DNA from: Glycine soja
Taxonomy: Eukaryota; Streptophyta; Magnoliopsida; Fabales; Fabaceae
DNA length: 64,000 nt
Assembly (NCBI RefSeq): GCF_004193775.1
Contig: NC_041008.1
Location: forward strand, 4,976,731-5,040,730
Direction of reading: 5' to 3'
The position numbers and the translations under genes are program-made. The notes beneath the pieces were generated by a model that had not been told where the DNA came from, ran no database searches, and was given only the letters and a program-made list of their open reading frames with translations. Shown in pieces: positions 23,328 to 36,443 of this stretch; positions within the stretch are counted from its first letter, which is position 1; the number at the start of each line of letters is the position of its first letter.

Positions 23328-23700
23328 TCAAGTAAAGTGGAAATAATAGGGGGCGTGGATCAGTGTGAAGGATGTAATCAAAGCAGGAACAACATTGGTG
23401 GCGGCGGAACAGACAGTGTGGATTGAAGCAGAACAGAATGTGGGGAGAAGTCTAGGTTGTGATTCCATACTAGAATGCAACCCACGCCTTTTCATACAAC
23501 CCCTTTCTCTTTGTTGTAGAAGAAGTTGCGAGTGTCGCCGTGCAATTGCTCCGCAAGGGACAGGGGCCTTCTTCGCTTTTTTTGCCCTAGACTCCACCCA
23601 CTGTCGCCGCCGCCGCCGCCATACCAATGTGCGTTGTTCCTGCTCAAACCTTTTACTATTCCCATCATTTCCACGCCGTTAGAGACAGAAGAAGAATGAA
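23328..23700 (-). other. GC-rich coding-like patch of unknown identity
   Basis: This is the only GC-rich stretch in a broad AT-rich region. On the minus strand a 99-codon frame starts with an Arg/Trp-rich head (MVWRRRRRQWVESRAKKAKK) that would suit an organelle-targeting presequence. A second frame begins at a run of GCG codons (MAAAAATVGG) but stops after 11 codons. The upstream minus-strand sequence (23700-23820) is pyrimidine-rich like a leader. I recognise no family. It could be the detached 5' exon of the CRM-domain remnant next to it, or an unrelated fragment; the first is only suggested by position and strand. Confidence 0.3.
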
Positions 23701-23819
23701 TGAATGAATTGTGGAGTTGTGAAGAAAGGAATTGCAGGAAGAAGAAGAAGAAAAGCGCATTGATATAGAGAAGGAAGTGGGAGCAGCGCACTCGGGTTAC
23801 TTTCGACCCGAAACACAAG

Positions 23820-26800
23820 TTAGGGCATGCTTTTGTTTTGGGCCGAAATTTTCAGCATTACATAGAATTACTTCCTGTGCTCCCTTTTTTTGCTTCCTCA
23901 CCTCCATAATAACAAGTAAAGGACAAAATTGTCCTTCTTCATGGTCAGCACCCCCTTCCCTCGGTGCACAACCCTAGCCATCAAGCCACCAACCACTACT
24001 ACACCCCACCCCACCCAGCGGCCAAAACCACCGCACCACAGACATCACCCATCACTTTCCACTGTAACACCCCAAATGAATCACACCGAAATGAGAAGGA
24101 TCTAGAAGATGTACATGTATGAGATTGTATTGTTGAAAATGACTTAAATAAATTAACTGATACTACCTATATTAACAAAATGCATCTATTTTTTGATAGT
24201 CTATCACTTAAGAACTCCATAATTAAGTGTGCTTGACTTGGAGCAGTTATGAGATGAGTGACATTTTCAAAAGTTTTTCATAAAGTGTGCAAGTGAGAAC
24301 ATAACAATAAAAAAAATATCATGTTGGTTTGTGGGGACGATCAATGATCTTGAGAGTAATTAAACAGTGTCAAAGTTGATTGTCAAGGCCTTAAAAATAA
24401 TTATTTATGGGGGATTTTAACTGGTGAAGGGTTCTAACCAATAAGGATGTTAAGTAATGTATCACTGTATAAAATATCACAGTGTGAGAGTCACCAAAAA
24501 GTCACAGTGACATTACACCCACCCACTTATAATAAGAGAAGGGTAGCATAGGGATATTATAAATTTGGGGGTGCAAGAAGCAAAGGAAGTAAAAGCCCAA
24601 TAACATATTAAAGGGTATATTTGCTTTGTTGTTGCAAAACAGGCTTTCTTTTGGAACAAAATGAGATTTGTAAAAACATCTAGACTTCTTCTGCAAAATT
24701 TAGTTTGTGAACCATTAGATTTTTCTTAAAATTCATGCACCACATTTTGAAAATCCAAACATAGCCTAACCCAAACTCTTTCCTTGGTCCAGTTTATAAC
24801 AACCTTGGTTACATTATGTGAATATATGTTAGATTAGGATTAATATTGCATAATTGTTAAAATTTGGTTAAATTTTACTTTTGGTTCTTCGTGTGCTGTC
24901 ATTTTTATTTTTTTTTAAGGTTAAGTTTTAAAATTTTTATTTTGGCCTTTTAGATTTTCAAATGTTTCATTTGAGTTTTTTCTTTGATTTTTCATTAACA
25001 ACATTTTATTTAACGTGGTTCATACGTTTTAATTTTAAAATAATTAATTCAATATAATGAAAACTAAAAACCATTGTTATCTTCATTTTATTTTTTAAAA
25101 AATAAATCATCCCTTCTAGATCTAAGCAAATCTAGGTGTTAATGCCTTCCCCTACCTTAATCTCTCAAAAATCACCACCACCATAACCCAAACCCATAAC
25201 CATCAGCGCAAACATCAGTGCAACCATTGCGATCTGCTTGGCAATTTAAAGGTTGAAGTTTCTGCAATCATTGGGCACCATTCTAGCAGAGCCAGTTGAA
25301 GTTTTTGCCCCAGTGTCAAAACCGCGTTTGGACGTTACAAACACACACCTTCAACATGGCTATCTTCATCGCACAAACAAGTGGTGATCGAGAAAGCTTC
25401 CAAACACGCTCATAGTTTCAAAACAAACGAAACCTACTACTAGTCCCTCATCGTAACTCTTCGTTGCATTCTAACATCAATAGCTTGTTAATCCTAGTTT
25501 GCATTCTTAATCTTTACTCTTCAAAATTCAATCAGCTAAACATTTTGTCTTTCTCTTTCTGCAGATCCGAAGCACTTGGCTTCCTTAATTAGGATTGTAA
25601 TTTTGGGGGGTTTTGATTGATTATTAAATTTTGATTTGCACCTTATATCCAGTTTAAGATTTTGATTTGAATTTAAAATTGTAAAATGTGTTTTATTTTT
25701 TTTTCGTTTTGTGATTTGATCTGGCAGTTGTTCTTCATTATTGAGATTGTTTTTATATTGATTCATAATTTTCAAAATGTTATTATACACGATGATGTTT
25801 TTTAACTTAAAAACACTGTTGTTCATGAAAAATTAAAGAAATGATCATACAACATTAAAATATATAAATCATCAAAATAGAATTTTTTTAAACATAAATT
25901 ATATTCAGTAGAATTAACTTATTAAATTATAAATATTCGATAAAATTAACTTATTAAATTATAAATATTCGATAAAATTAAGTATTGAAATAATTAAAAA
26001 ATATAAAAAGTTGAAATATAGTTTAAGTTTATTTTATATTTTTTTATCTATTTATCAATTTTTTTTAATCCTTTTAAAATATTATGATTTTATTATTTTT
26101 TATCCTTTTATTTTTTCAGTTATTTTAATAGTTAATTTTATCAAATATTTATAATTTAATAAATTAGATTTGTAACTTTTAGTTAATTTTTCAAAACACA
26201 ACCTTGAAGGAATATTTAAAAAAATCAGAAATTACTTTTAAAAAATTAATTAATCAAATAAAATATTTAGTTAATAAAAAATTAAAATCTAATTAAAATA
26301 CCTTACCGAATAATCTTAATGAACAAAAATAGAAAAACAGTAAAATGTAAAGGATAAAAATGAGACTTGGCCTAAAAACTTATCTGGTGGCACTCTATTG
26401 TCTTACACGTCATAGTTGCACAAATAATTCATGCTACCTAAAAGAATGATTGGCACGCATTCCTCAACAAAAGCCACAATAAAATATCGGCATATCCTTC
26501 TTTTCCAAATTCCAGTGCCAAACGCCCAAATCCCACGCATTCCATATTTTCTGGAACAAAAATAAAATAAATTAAAAATACCACACCCATTACTGATTGC
26601 TCATTGGCTGAACGTGTCCTTTTTTTATTTCTTTTCAATATGAGATTGCTTTTTAAACTATTTTATGCACAATCGAGATTGCAATTGCTTTATTTTTTAT
26701 TTATTTATTTATTTGAGACTCTTTTAGTTCGAATATTTTTTAAAGTTTATTAATATTGGTTTTTATAACTAATTTTAAACATACAACTATTTATTGAAAA

Positions 26801-28480
26801 AATATTTGTCACATTAGATACATAAAAGTCTCTCTCTATATATATGCACAAAAGTTTAATACAATATTAATGAAAACTATTATTTTTCACATAATTAAAA
26901 TCATTTATACCCTAATTTTTATGTATATAATGTTATGACATGCCTGCTTAATTAGATACATTAATCATTTATATAAAATTTAATGTTTTCACATTTTCAT
27001 TCAATTTTGGATTGTCACGATTATTAACTATTTAACTTTTATAATAGTTGCTTTAAATTTACACCTAAACTGATTCATAATTGATTAACTGTGTGGAAAG
27101 TTTTCACACTATCGGTGTATTTTTTGGTTAAACTTAAATATAATAAATAAATAAATTTATAATTTGTAATTGTAAATTCAATACTCGCGCGTAAAGCTCA
27201 AGGTATCCGATTTTATTTTATTCGTATAAATTAAAGACATGTATTACATGATTTATGGTAATTAAAGAATTCTGCTGAACCAAATGAGAAACCTTGATAT
27301 TTAACTAATTTTCTTGTAAATAATTTATTTAATTATGTACATAACTAAGAGTAATAAAAAAAAGGAAAAAAAGACCATGCATCAAATGTAATAAATCATT
27401 ATGTATGTTAAATTTATTGATTTTTATCATAACTACATTAAAAGTCATATAAAACAATGATTTTACATTAGAAAATAATACAAAATATTTTATATTATTA
27501 TTGTATAACTATTAAATTATAAGAAGTTTAATAGATTAAAAGTTTTTCATGTCTAAAAATTATGATTTCTATCAATAAATAAAATCCGTTTGGTTGGTCG
27601 TAAATATTTTTTAGAATATTTATGTAAGTTTCTTAGGAATTCAAGAGATATGTGATATTTTTACTAGTTACTTAAATTATTTATGACATTAAATAATATA
27701 ATAAGATATTTTTACTACAATTAAAAAAATATTTAATTTAAAAAAGTTAAATTCCCACCTCATTAAATGAAAAAGTTATTTTTGTGAGAAATTAGTTTTT
27801 TATTTTCAAGAAACCTTTTTCCCAAGAATGTTATTTTTCAAAGTAGGTATCAAACATAAAAAACTAAATTTTCAATTATAAGATTTATAGAAAATCAACA
27901 ATTTATGGCCCACCAGAAGCTCTAAGAACATATTCTATAAAACACTTTTTAATACATTCTCTCTAATTTGTTGGAAGTCATCGAAAATGATAAATTTTGG
28001 TGGTGTCCATATTATATTCAAATATTCTCTTTTTATTTTATATTTGTGATTTTTAATAAATTTTAAATAATTAGAGTGCGGTTGAATGATTTTGTTAAAT
28101 AATGTATTTTTAACATTTTTCATATTAATAAATTTTAGTTTTTTTTCATCTAAAAATAAATAAATTTCACACACATATATATATTTTATTTATTTTTATT
28201 GATAAAAAACTTTTGATATCCGAAAATGCAAGTTGAAACCATTAGTACTTTCAGAACAATTTCTATAAAAATTTAAAACATAAAAATAAAATAAATAAAC
28301 CTGATTTAAAATTGAATTATTTCTAAAAAAATTTCAAGCATAAAATTAATTACTAAAAACCTTATTTAAAAAAATGATTTATTATCATGTATATGTATAT
28401 CTATATAAATAAAATAATTAATAATTTCTTGTTGTATTTTGTCTTCTTCAAAAATATAAATTGAAAATACCGCAGCACAT
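23820..28480. other. AT-rich intergenic DNA, no gene recognised
   Basis: No frame with recognisable similarity. 23940-24060 is unusually C-rich (ccaccccacccacc type). 24860-25040 has 'acttttggttcttcg' and 'ttttggccttttagattttc' phrases like the inner ends of decayed MULE repeats seen elsewhere in the window. A foldback repeat lies at about 25911-26180. The remainder up to the ATX leader is low-complexity. Confidence 0.5.
25911..26180. mobile_element. AT-rich foldback (MITE-like) repeat with an internal tandem duplication
   Basis: The left arm holds two tandem copies of a 32-bp unit 'aacttattaaattataaata' plus 'ttcgataaaatt' (about 25916-25980). The right arm (about 26128-26170) is the reverse complement of one copy: 'aattttatcaaatatttata' then 'atttaataaatt'. 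The A/T-run inner segments also mirror each other around a centre near 26050. No coding capacity and no target-site duplication identified. Confidence 0.5.
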
Positions 28481-28988
28481 CTCCTTTTGTTTATGTGTCT
28501 TGGACGGGGCCTTCCCTGTGTCACAAAACACAAACTTCTTTCGTGTTTTTTCTCTGCCAATTCAAATTCCTCCTTTCTCGGGAAAATCTTCACGCTGCGT
28601 TTTCCCGGGATTTCTCGTTCCCCCGTTCCCGCTAATCGTTTCAGAGATCGAAACCAGCGTTTCAATCTCCGTTCAATTCCCTCTCCTTTCCGTTTCCCCG
28701 CGAGTTCTCAAAGGGGAAACACAAAAAATAACAACCCCACTAGTATACCTTCGTTCTCTCATTCCCTTACGACTTCATTGTTCAATTTAGGGTTTCAAAA
28801 CCTCCTTCTGCCGTTCTTGTGCGTTGCAAGATTCAACACATGTGACAGCAACCTCATATATTGCGAATTTTCCTTAGCCTCGTGAGGTTTGGGTTCGAAT
28901 TGCGCGATTTTTGGCAACGGCGTTATCACGGGTTTAGAATTAGGGTTTCGTGGTTCGCGAAATCGTCGATGTGGATGGTTGAAGCATC
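28481..28988 (+). promoter_or_regulatory. 5' leader region of the ATX-like gene
   Basis: GC content rises sharply from about 28490, with pyrimidine-rich runs (ttccctctcctttccgtttc, 28676-28695) and 'tagggtttc' at 28787 and 28942, motifs often found in plant leaders of genes expressed in dividing cells. The transcription start cannot be fixed. Short upstream frames exist but none shows recognisable similarity. Confidence 0.45.
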
Positions 28989-31900
28989 ATGATAGTGAAG
29001 CGGACGATGAAAACCGAAACGCCGAACCTGAAACGATGTAAGATTGAGGATTCCGAGAATGCGATTCAGAAGAAGCGTAGGGTGACCGGTTTTTACTCGC
29101 TGGGAGTGCCAGGGGAGGCTGAATATTTCAGCAGTTGTTCTGGCTCATGGAGCAGCGAAGGGTCGTATTGGGGTGGTGGCGGTGGTGGTGGTGAGGTTCA
29201 GTCCAATTCGAATTCCGTTCTGTTTAATCGGAAAACGGCGAAGGAGGCGTGTCTGCCGCCATTACTGCGGTCCTCGCGTGGCCGCGCTCAGAAGCTTCCG
29301 TCGAGGTTCAATGACTCGGTCCTTGACGCCGCGGATGGAGACTTGAGCTTTGAAGATAATGATAAGAGTTTTGTGGAGGATGGAAAGGGTGGTATTGGTG
29401 TGAAAGAGGAGAAGAGTGATAGTGTGTGTTATTCGTCGAGTGTGGGTAAAAGGACTGTTGTTAAGGCCGAGAGTAATACTTCTGGGATTAGTTTTGAGGG
29501 TGTGGACCAAAAGCCCGTTGGTGAGAAGAGGAGAGAGGTTTACAAGCCAGAGGATTTTGCTTTGGGAGATATCGTTTGGGCTAAGTGTGGGAAGAGGTAC
29601 CCGGCTTGGCCTGCTGTGGTGATTGATCCTGTCTTGGAGGCTCCAGAGTCTGTGCTCAGCTGTTGTGTTCCGGGCGCGCTTTGTGTGATGTTTTTCGGTT
29701 ATTCAAAGAATGGAACTCAAAGGGTGAGTGAGGTTGTCTGCAAGTGTTGTTTATGGTGTCATGGATTTAATGAGATTTTGGTTCTGGGTTTTAGTGTTGA
29801 GGTCTGAGAGAATTATATGTGCAGGACTACGCTTGGGTGAAGCAGGGAACGGTCTTCCCCTTCTCGGAGTTCATGGACAGGTGTGTGGTTGAATGAGTTT
29901 TGGGTGTGCTGTGTTGTTTCTGTAAGAATGTTGGATGTTTAATTGATGAAAGATTATCTTTGTTCAGGTTTCAGGGACAGACCCGGTTGTACAAGAGCAA
30001 ACCGAGTGACTTCCGCATGGCACTGGAGGAGGCAATGCTGGCAGAAGATGGTGTTCTGGAATCACATTTGGGAAGAGAAGAATTAACTGGTGTAGATGCT
30101 CATCCTGATGGACTTATGGAGGCCACTGTTTCTTATGTTGATGGGGAATGCTACGGCCAGGATCAGGTGAGATTAGTTTTTTATATTTTATGTTTTGTGA
30201 CTGGATGAGAGCTTTTATAAACGTTTTTATACATAGGAAAGAGGTTTTAGTCATGTTGAGTTATGATTGACAAAGGTTGCGGTGGTCACCATTTATTTGT
30301 GGAGGAAGTGCGGAAGAGTTCCTATGATATGACTGCTTATTTGTGGAGGAAGGACAGGGTGCCTATGATATATTCTCTTCAGCAAGTGTAGGAACTAGAA
30401 AAAATGGAAGGATTCTAGGATGGTCAACAAAGAAAACTAAGATTCAGGCCTTGAGAAAAGCTTTAGTAAAATTATTTATTAAATTTCTTATAACTACATT
30501 ATAAAGCTACTGTTTTTCAAAAGAAGAATTGAGTGAATCCAAAAAAGCCCCCTCAACTACAAGGAGGCACTGCTCCTGTCTGTAGGCTGTAGCCTTGTAT
30601 CATTACTGTCCTCTTGTATTCAAGTAGGAAATCATGTTTGAATCAAGTGGGGTGAATTGCTGACTCAATTCATATTCAGAATAAACATTTTACAATTCTT
30701 TCTGGGAATGTCTTTCTAATACTTCTGTATCAGAGATGAAAATAATCTGTGGTGAATTGCTGATCATGAACCTTATGCTTTCATCTTGTTAGATATGCTA
30801 CTATGATGTTTTGTCCTGTAATGATAGTTACTCTGAAAAGCAGATTTGGATAAGAGTTAACAGGAGAAAAATGTTTCTTATATATTTATGTTATTAGTAT
30901 ATTTTTATTCAGTGGATATATTGTGCAGGATACAAGGTGTTGTGCTGGCTGTGGTCTGATGTTTCCATGCAAAACCATGAAGAAAATTAAGGATTCAAAT
31001 GGTGCACCCCAATTTTGTTGCAAATATTGTTCTAAGGTTATGAATGGGTCATTTATAATGCTTTAAAATTTTTCGCTAAATTTTATAGCAGACATTTGAT
31101 TTTAATTTTCTTAATGTTTTTACAGTTACGAAAATCAAAACAATATTGTGGCATTTGCAAAAGGATTTGGCATCACTCAGATGGTGGAAATTGGGTGAGA
31201 TTGTCTGTTTCATCAATGTAGTTTTTTTTTTTTTTTAAATTTAATTTGTTTCATTTGACTGAATTTTGACATATTTTGGGACTGAACTCTTTGTATCAGG
31301 TGTGTTGTGATGGTTGTAATGTGTGGGTGCATGCTGAGTGCGATAAAATATCCAGCAAAGTTTTCAAGGTGCTGTATCATGCTTAAACATGATGACACTT
31401 TTTATTTATTTATTTTTTAAATTTCTCTCTTTCATGAAGTGGATTATGATAAAGGTCAGACTCGTGGTTACAGGATCTGGAAAATACAGATTACTATTGT
31501 CCAGATTGCAAGGGAAAATTCAATTGTAAATTACCAGCATCACAAACATACAAGTCAAATATCGAGTATGTAGTATTAGTTTGTTGCTTCCTTTTTCTTC
31601 TATTTTACAGAATTTAATTTTATTCCAAGTCTTATTATGTGATATTTTTTGAAACAGATTAATAGAGAATAGCCAAAAATCTATGATACCCGAGAAAGTA
31701 TTGGTGGTGTGCAATGGCATGGAAGGCTTTTACATCCCAAAGCTTCATCTGTAAGCCTTCAGCACTTTTGGATATTATGGGAGTAATCTTATTTAATTAT
31801 TTTGGCTTTCTATATATGATGGAAGGAAATTTTTTTATACTCCCCCCATAGGGTCCTTATTTCATGTTCCTGGAGATGATCTCTCTCCATTTCTCTACTT

Positions 31901-34900
31901 TTGTCTTTTCTTTTGCCTCCAGGGATTTCCGAAGGAAGTTGGTTTTTGTATATTCTTTTTTTCCCTCTAGCTAATGCATATGCATGTATTTTATTTATGA
32001 CTTTGTAGGTTATGTTACCATTTAAAGAGTATTATCCCAGAAAAGAAATTACCTAATACTCTAATAGTTTTGTTTATCACCCTGACTAAGTTCTATACAA
32101 AGAAAATGGTTTGAGAAAAATAAAAGAACCTTAGGTGAATGCACTTGATTTCTTCCCAGAAGAATTTCATTGAGCAGCTTGTGATTGCCTTTTCTTGCAG
32201 GGTCATGTGCAAGTGTGGCTCTTGTGGTTCAAGAAAGCAGACACTTAGTGAATGGGAAAAACATACAGGTTGCAGATCGAAAAAATGGAAACATAGTGTG
32301 AAAGTGAAGAGTACAATGCTACCACTGGAAAAATGGGTATGTAATATTTCTTGCTTTATTAGAGGTTTATACCAAGTATTTCTGGTGAACTCTGTTGGGT
32401 GGTTTTGAATTAACAGTCATAGTATGAGTTCTATCACATGGATTTCTTCATTACTGCCTACATCAAATTTATTTCCAAACGTCTCCCCATTCTGAGTTTG
32501 AATACACAAGTTGTGTTTTTGAGTGTGCCTATTATTGTGCCCCTTTTATTTTGTTACTATGTTGTACTTATTTCTCATTTTTTACTTAACATAAATTATC
32601 TCAGATGGAAGAAAACATTCCACTTGATGGAATACCTGAGCAGTTAGATCAACAGCAGGTGCTGGCCTTTTTGCAAGGTAAATGTGCATTCCATGTAAAC
32701 TTTTACATACTGAAGCCTTCCATTAGTTCTAATTGACCAGGTCTTATGGCACATAGCAGATACATGCTTTCTTTTGAATATATCCTTAAAAGCAAATTTA
32801 TTGTACTTTTACCTTATTGCCACAGAGAAGTATGAGCCTGTTAATGTAAAATGGACAACAGAAAGATGTGCTGTTTGCAGATGGGTTGAAGATTGGGAAG
32901 ATAACAAAATTATTATTTGTAACAGGTCTTTTCGTTCTTTTTCATGGTCTTTTCCCTTATGTTGTAGAATTTTGGAGTTGTTAGTATTTTATTTCAAATT
33001 TTATGAGGCTTTAAAGGTAGTAACATAGATTAATATATGCCCACCTGTTCACTGTGCAGATGCCAAATAGCAGTCCACCAAGAATGCTATGGGGCAAAGA
33101 ATGTTCAGGATTTTACTTCTTGGGTTTGTAGAGTATGTGAAACTCCTGATGTTGAGAGAGAGTGTTGCCTCTGCCCAGTAAAAGGCATGTCACATTTAGT
33201 ATTTTGTAACTCTGAACTCTATTTTTATGTCTATATCGTATGATGTTAAATTCTTTTGGAAAGCAGTAAATGGTGAAATCAGCACTCTTAAAGGAGGCCT
33301 TTTTCATTCATATATTGAATTAACCTGCTTTCTAATATTAAAAAGAGTTGTTTTGCTTTTGCAGATCATCAATCTCTAATGCTATCATGTTTGTCCATTT
33401 TCAGGTGGTGCTCTAAAGCCAACGGATGTTGAAATGTTGTGGGTTCATGTAACATGTGCTTGGTTTCGACCTCAAGTTGTTTTCCAAAACCATGAGGCCA
33501 TGGAACCTGCCATGGGAATCCTTAAAATTCCTCCTAATTCCTTTGTGAAGGTAAAAATATGGCCAAATGGTGATCTTGTTTTTCAAACAGTTGGTTTCAG
33601 CTATAATATTGCCTCAAATGAATCCTGATTGATTAAAACTTTTATGACTGGGAAACCAAGATGAACCTGAATTCATTTTTGGTGTAATCTAGTGATTATT
33701 TTATTAAACTCTATATTTATGCTCAAATTACTTTTGGATGACTGTTCTCAAAATAGAAATTTCATTCTTCCAAATTACTTTTTCCAAAAAACTAAAGCCC
33801 ATGCTAATAATCCAAACATGCACTATATAATCTTCCATCTTCAATTTTGATTTTTTTTCCTAATTGTTCACTAAGATAGTGGTGTGGTTGTTATGTAATC
33901 ACTTGGCTCTCCTTTTTTTGTTTTACTTCTATATTTTGCTGGGCTGTACTCATGAACTTGTGTATGGTTCTTGTTCTATGACTGCAGACTTGTGTGATCT
34001 GTAAACAGAGCCATGGTTCCTGCATAAGTTGTTGCAAGTGTTCTACTTATTTTCATGTGATGTGTGCATCAAGGGCAGGATATACAATGGAGGTATAAGT
34101 TTCGTCTGTCTTTTAAGTGTAAATATGTGGATCTGAAATTGTTATTTTTTGTAGATTTCTTTTTTCATGATCCTAGTTTTCTGCCTTTCTTGTCGAGGGC
34201 AGAGACATTCTTTATAGTTTCATCCCAAATAAATAATTTCTATGGCTGTTTGAATTTAATTTTATGTTGATATTGCTTAAATTTACAGTTACATTCCATG
34301 GAGAAGAATGGGACTCAAGTAACAAGGAAGCTAATATATTGTGCAATTCACAGGTTTGAGCTCTAGTGTTGTGATTATATCTAATGCTAATTTCACATTT
34401 TTTTAATAAATTGGTTTTATAAGTTAATTCCATCTCAGGGTTCCAAATCCAGATTCTGTACTGGTGGTACACACACCCCTGGGGATTTTCTCTCCCAGAA
34501 CTTCACTTCAAAATCAGAAGGGATGCTTCAGGGGATCAAGGCTAATTTTATCAAAGAATATAGAGCTTAATGAATCTTCAACCACTGAAAATGACTTAGT
34601 AGAGCCGCTGTCTGCGGCCAGGTGTCGTGTGTACCGAAGGTCTCCTAATAAGGTAATGATTGTAAAATACTTTCATGAGCATACTAGTATATTATCTCTC
34701 TTGTCTTTTAGTCTATTATGCTTCATTTTATTTTTATCAACCATTTCTGGTATTTTTAGTCAACCAAGGCGGTTTAACTCAGTTGGTTCAGTAGAGTGAT
34801 TTGTTGTAAACCCCCTGGTACTTGTCTTCGATTCCTGTGGATATAATAAAAAACCCAATGCTATTTCTTTGTTAATGCTAACTGTTAATACAAACTTGCT

Positions 34901-36443
34901 AATTACATGCATTATCTATTATTTTCAATTTGGTCTCTTACAACACATTTTCTCCCGTGTCTCCAGAGAGCTGATGTGCCAATAATTCACTTGCTGGGGG
35001 GACCCAGCCTTCATTCTTTAGGTGCAATAACTCAGTTGAACATTTTTAAGGTAATCTCTGAGGCTAACATGATATATGATAGACCTTATACTTTTAAAAT
35101 GAACAACCTATTCTTGCTGAGTTTTGACTATAGTATGTTGGAAAAATAATTTGTTATCTTATAATCCTCCTTTGTGATAGGATGCTGATGAATCTAAAGT
35201 ATTCACTTCTTTCAAGGAACGTCTTCACCATTTATGGGTAAATCATATCTCTCTATTTGCTTCTCTAAATTCTTCTTTTTTCTTTTCAATTTTAAATCCG
35301 CTCTCTCTTTTCTCTTCAATTGTAATATTTTGGTTTTGCAGGAAACGGAAAAATTTAGAGTTTGCTTTGGAAAATCGGGCATTCATGGATGGGGTCTCTT
35401 TGCTCGTAGAGATATACAAGAAGGAGAGATGGTAATTTCATTACTTTAGGAGTCACTCAAATGTAAGGTAAATACCTTACCGCACTTTCTTCTGAAGACA
35501 TTAAGTTCATGCTTGTTATGTTTGTTTGCAGGTTGTTGAGTATCGTGGTGTGCACGTAAGGCGTAGTGTTGCTGACCTGAGGGAAGAAAAATACCGTTCA
35601 GAAGGCAAGGATTGCTATGTGAGTATCTTGTTTAAGATAGTTTTTAATATCTGTATATACTTCCAATCTTTTTTTGTCTAGGTTAACATGGTGAAGCATA
35701 TTTGATAGTTCAAAAGCCTGTTAGGGCAGGTTTATGATGCTGTTAATATTCAAGTTCATTTACTGCTAATCTTAACACTAAATAAAATAAATCATGCAGC
35801 TGTTCAAGATCAGTGAGGAAGTGGTAGTTGATGCAACGAACAGAGGCAATATAGCACGTTTAATAAACCATTCTGTAAGTTATAAGTGGACTTTGCTGTA
35901 ACTTCATGGACCTTGTCTGGTTTTCTTTATTTATATTTTATGACATGTACCAGAGTTGCTCCAATACTAAACGTAGTGGTTAGATTATGAATATTGTTTG
36001 AACATTATATAATTCAAACATAATCGTGCGCCATTTGGTTTTATATAAGAAGATTATACTGCAATGGGCCAATGGCCAAAAATGAAAAAAGAGACTGATG
36101 TTCATCCCTGACTTGCTTCAGTGCATGCCAAACTGCTATGCAAGGATTATGAGTCTGGGTGATCAGGGGAGCCGAATTGTTCTTATTGCCAAGACCAATG
36201 TTTCTGCTGGTGAAGAACTAACGTACGGTTTGTTTGTGTATGCTTATTTTTTTTAATGCATGCTCACATATGCAAGTGGGATATATCTTGCAATAGGGAT
36301 GAAAAATTTGATTAGCCTGACATGAACTTTTTTTTCTCTCATTTTGCAACAGGTATGATTACTTGTTTGATCCAGATGAGCGGGATGAATTGAAAGTTCC
36401 TTGCCTTTGCAAAGCCCCTAATTGTAGGAGATTTATGAATTAG
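28989..36443 (+). CDS. ATX3/4/5-like: Trithorax-type histone H3K4 methyltransferase, ATX3/4/5 clade, complete
   Basis: Nuclear SET-domain enzyme that methylates H3 lysine 4 from S-adenosylmethionine. Exons: 28989-29723, 29825-29880, 29968-30166, 30929-31036, 31126-31194, 31300-31368, 31474-31565, 31658-31750, 32201-32336, 32605-32677, 32826-32925, 33060-33184, 33405-33550, 33988-34092, 34289-34353, 34439-34652, 34967-35050, 35181-35237, 35342-35431, 35532-35618, 35800-35874, 36122-36222, 36353-36443; 2,970 nt, 989 aa, always in frame (Arabidopsis relatives about 1,020-1,040). PWWP at ~192-265 ([19 protein letters not shown]); first PHD ~373-430 ([23 protein letters not shown]); second and extended PHD ~550-720 ([29 protein letters not shown]); SET ~843-965 with [30 protein letters not shown] and YDYLFD; post-[11 protein letters not shown] at the C-terminus. 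The catalytic NHSC is intact. Intron 12 (33185-33404) begins with GC, not GT. A second in-frame ATG at 29007 is an alternative start. Confidence 0.95.
34765..34856 (+). mobile_element. tRNA-derived SINE head or decayed tRNA-like sequence in an ATX intron
   Basis: Lies in the intron between exons 34439-34652 and 34967-35050. It contains a pol III box A-like TAACTCAGTTGG (about 34777) and, about 50 bp later, a box B-like TTCGATTCC (about 34828), with a plausible variable spacer between. It is followed by 'ggatataataaaaaac', an A-rich tail as plant SINEs often have. A complete cloverleaf does not form convincingly by eye, so it is unlikely to be a working tRNA gene. Target-site duplication not resolved. 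Confidence 0.5.

Noticed and set aside
34765..34856. Functional tRNA gene
   Set aside because: Box A and B are present, but acceptor and anticodon stems do not pair convincingly; called SINE or tRNA-like remnant instead.
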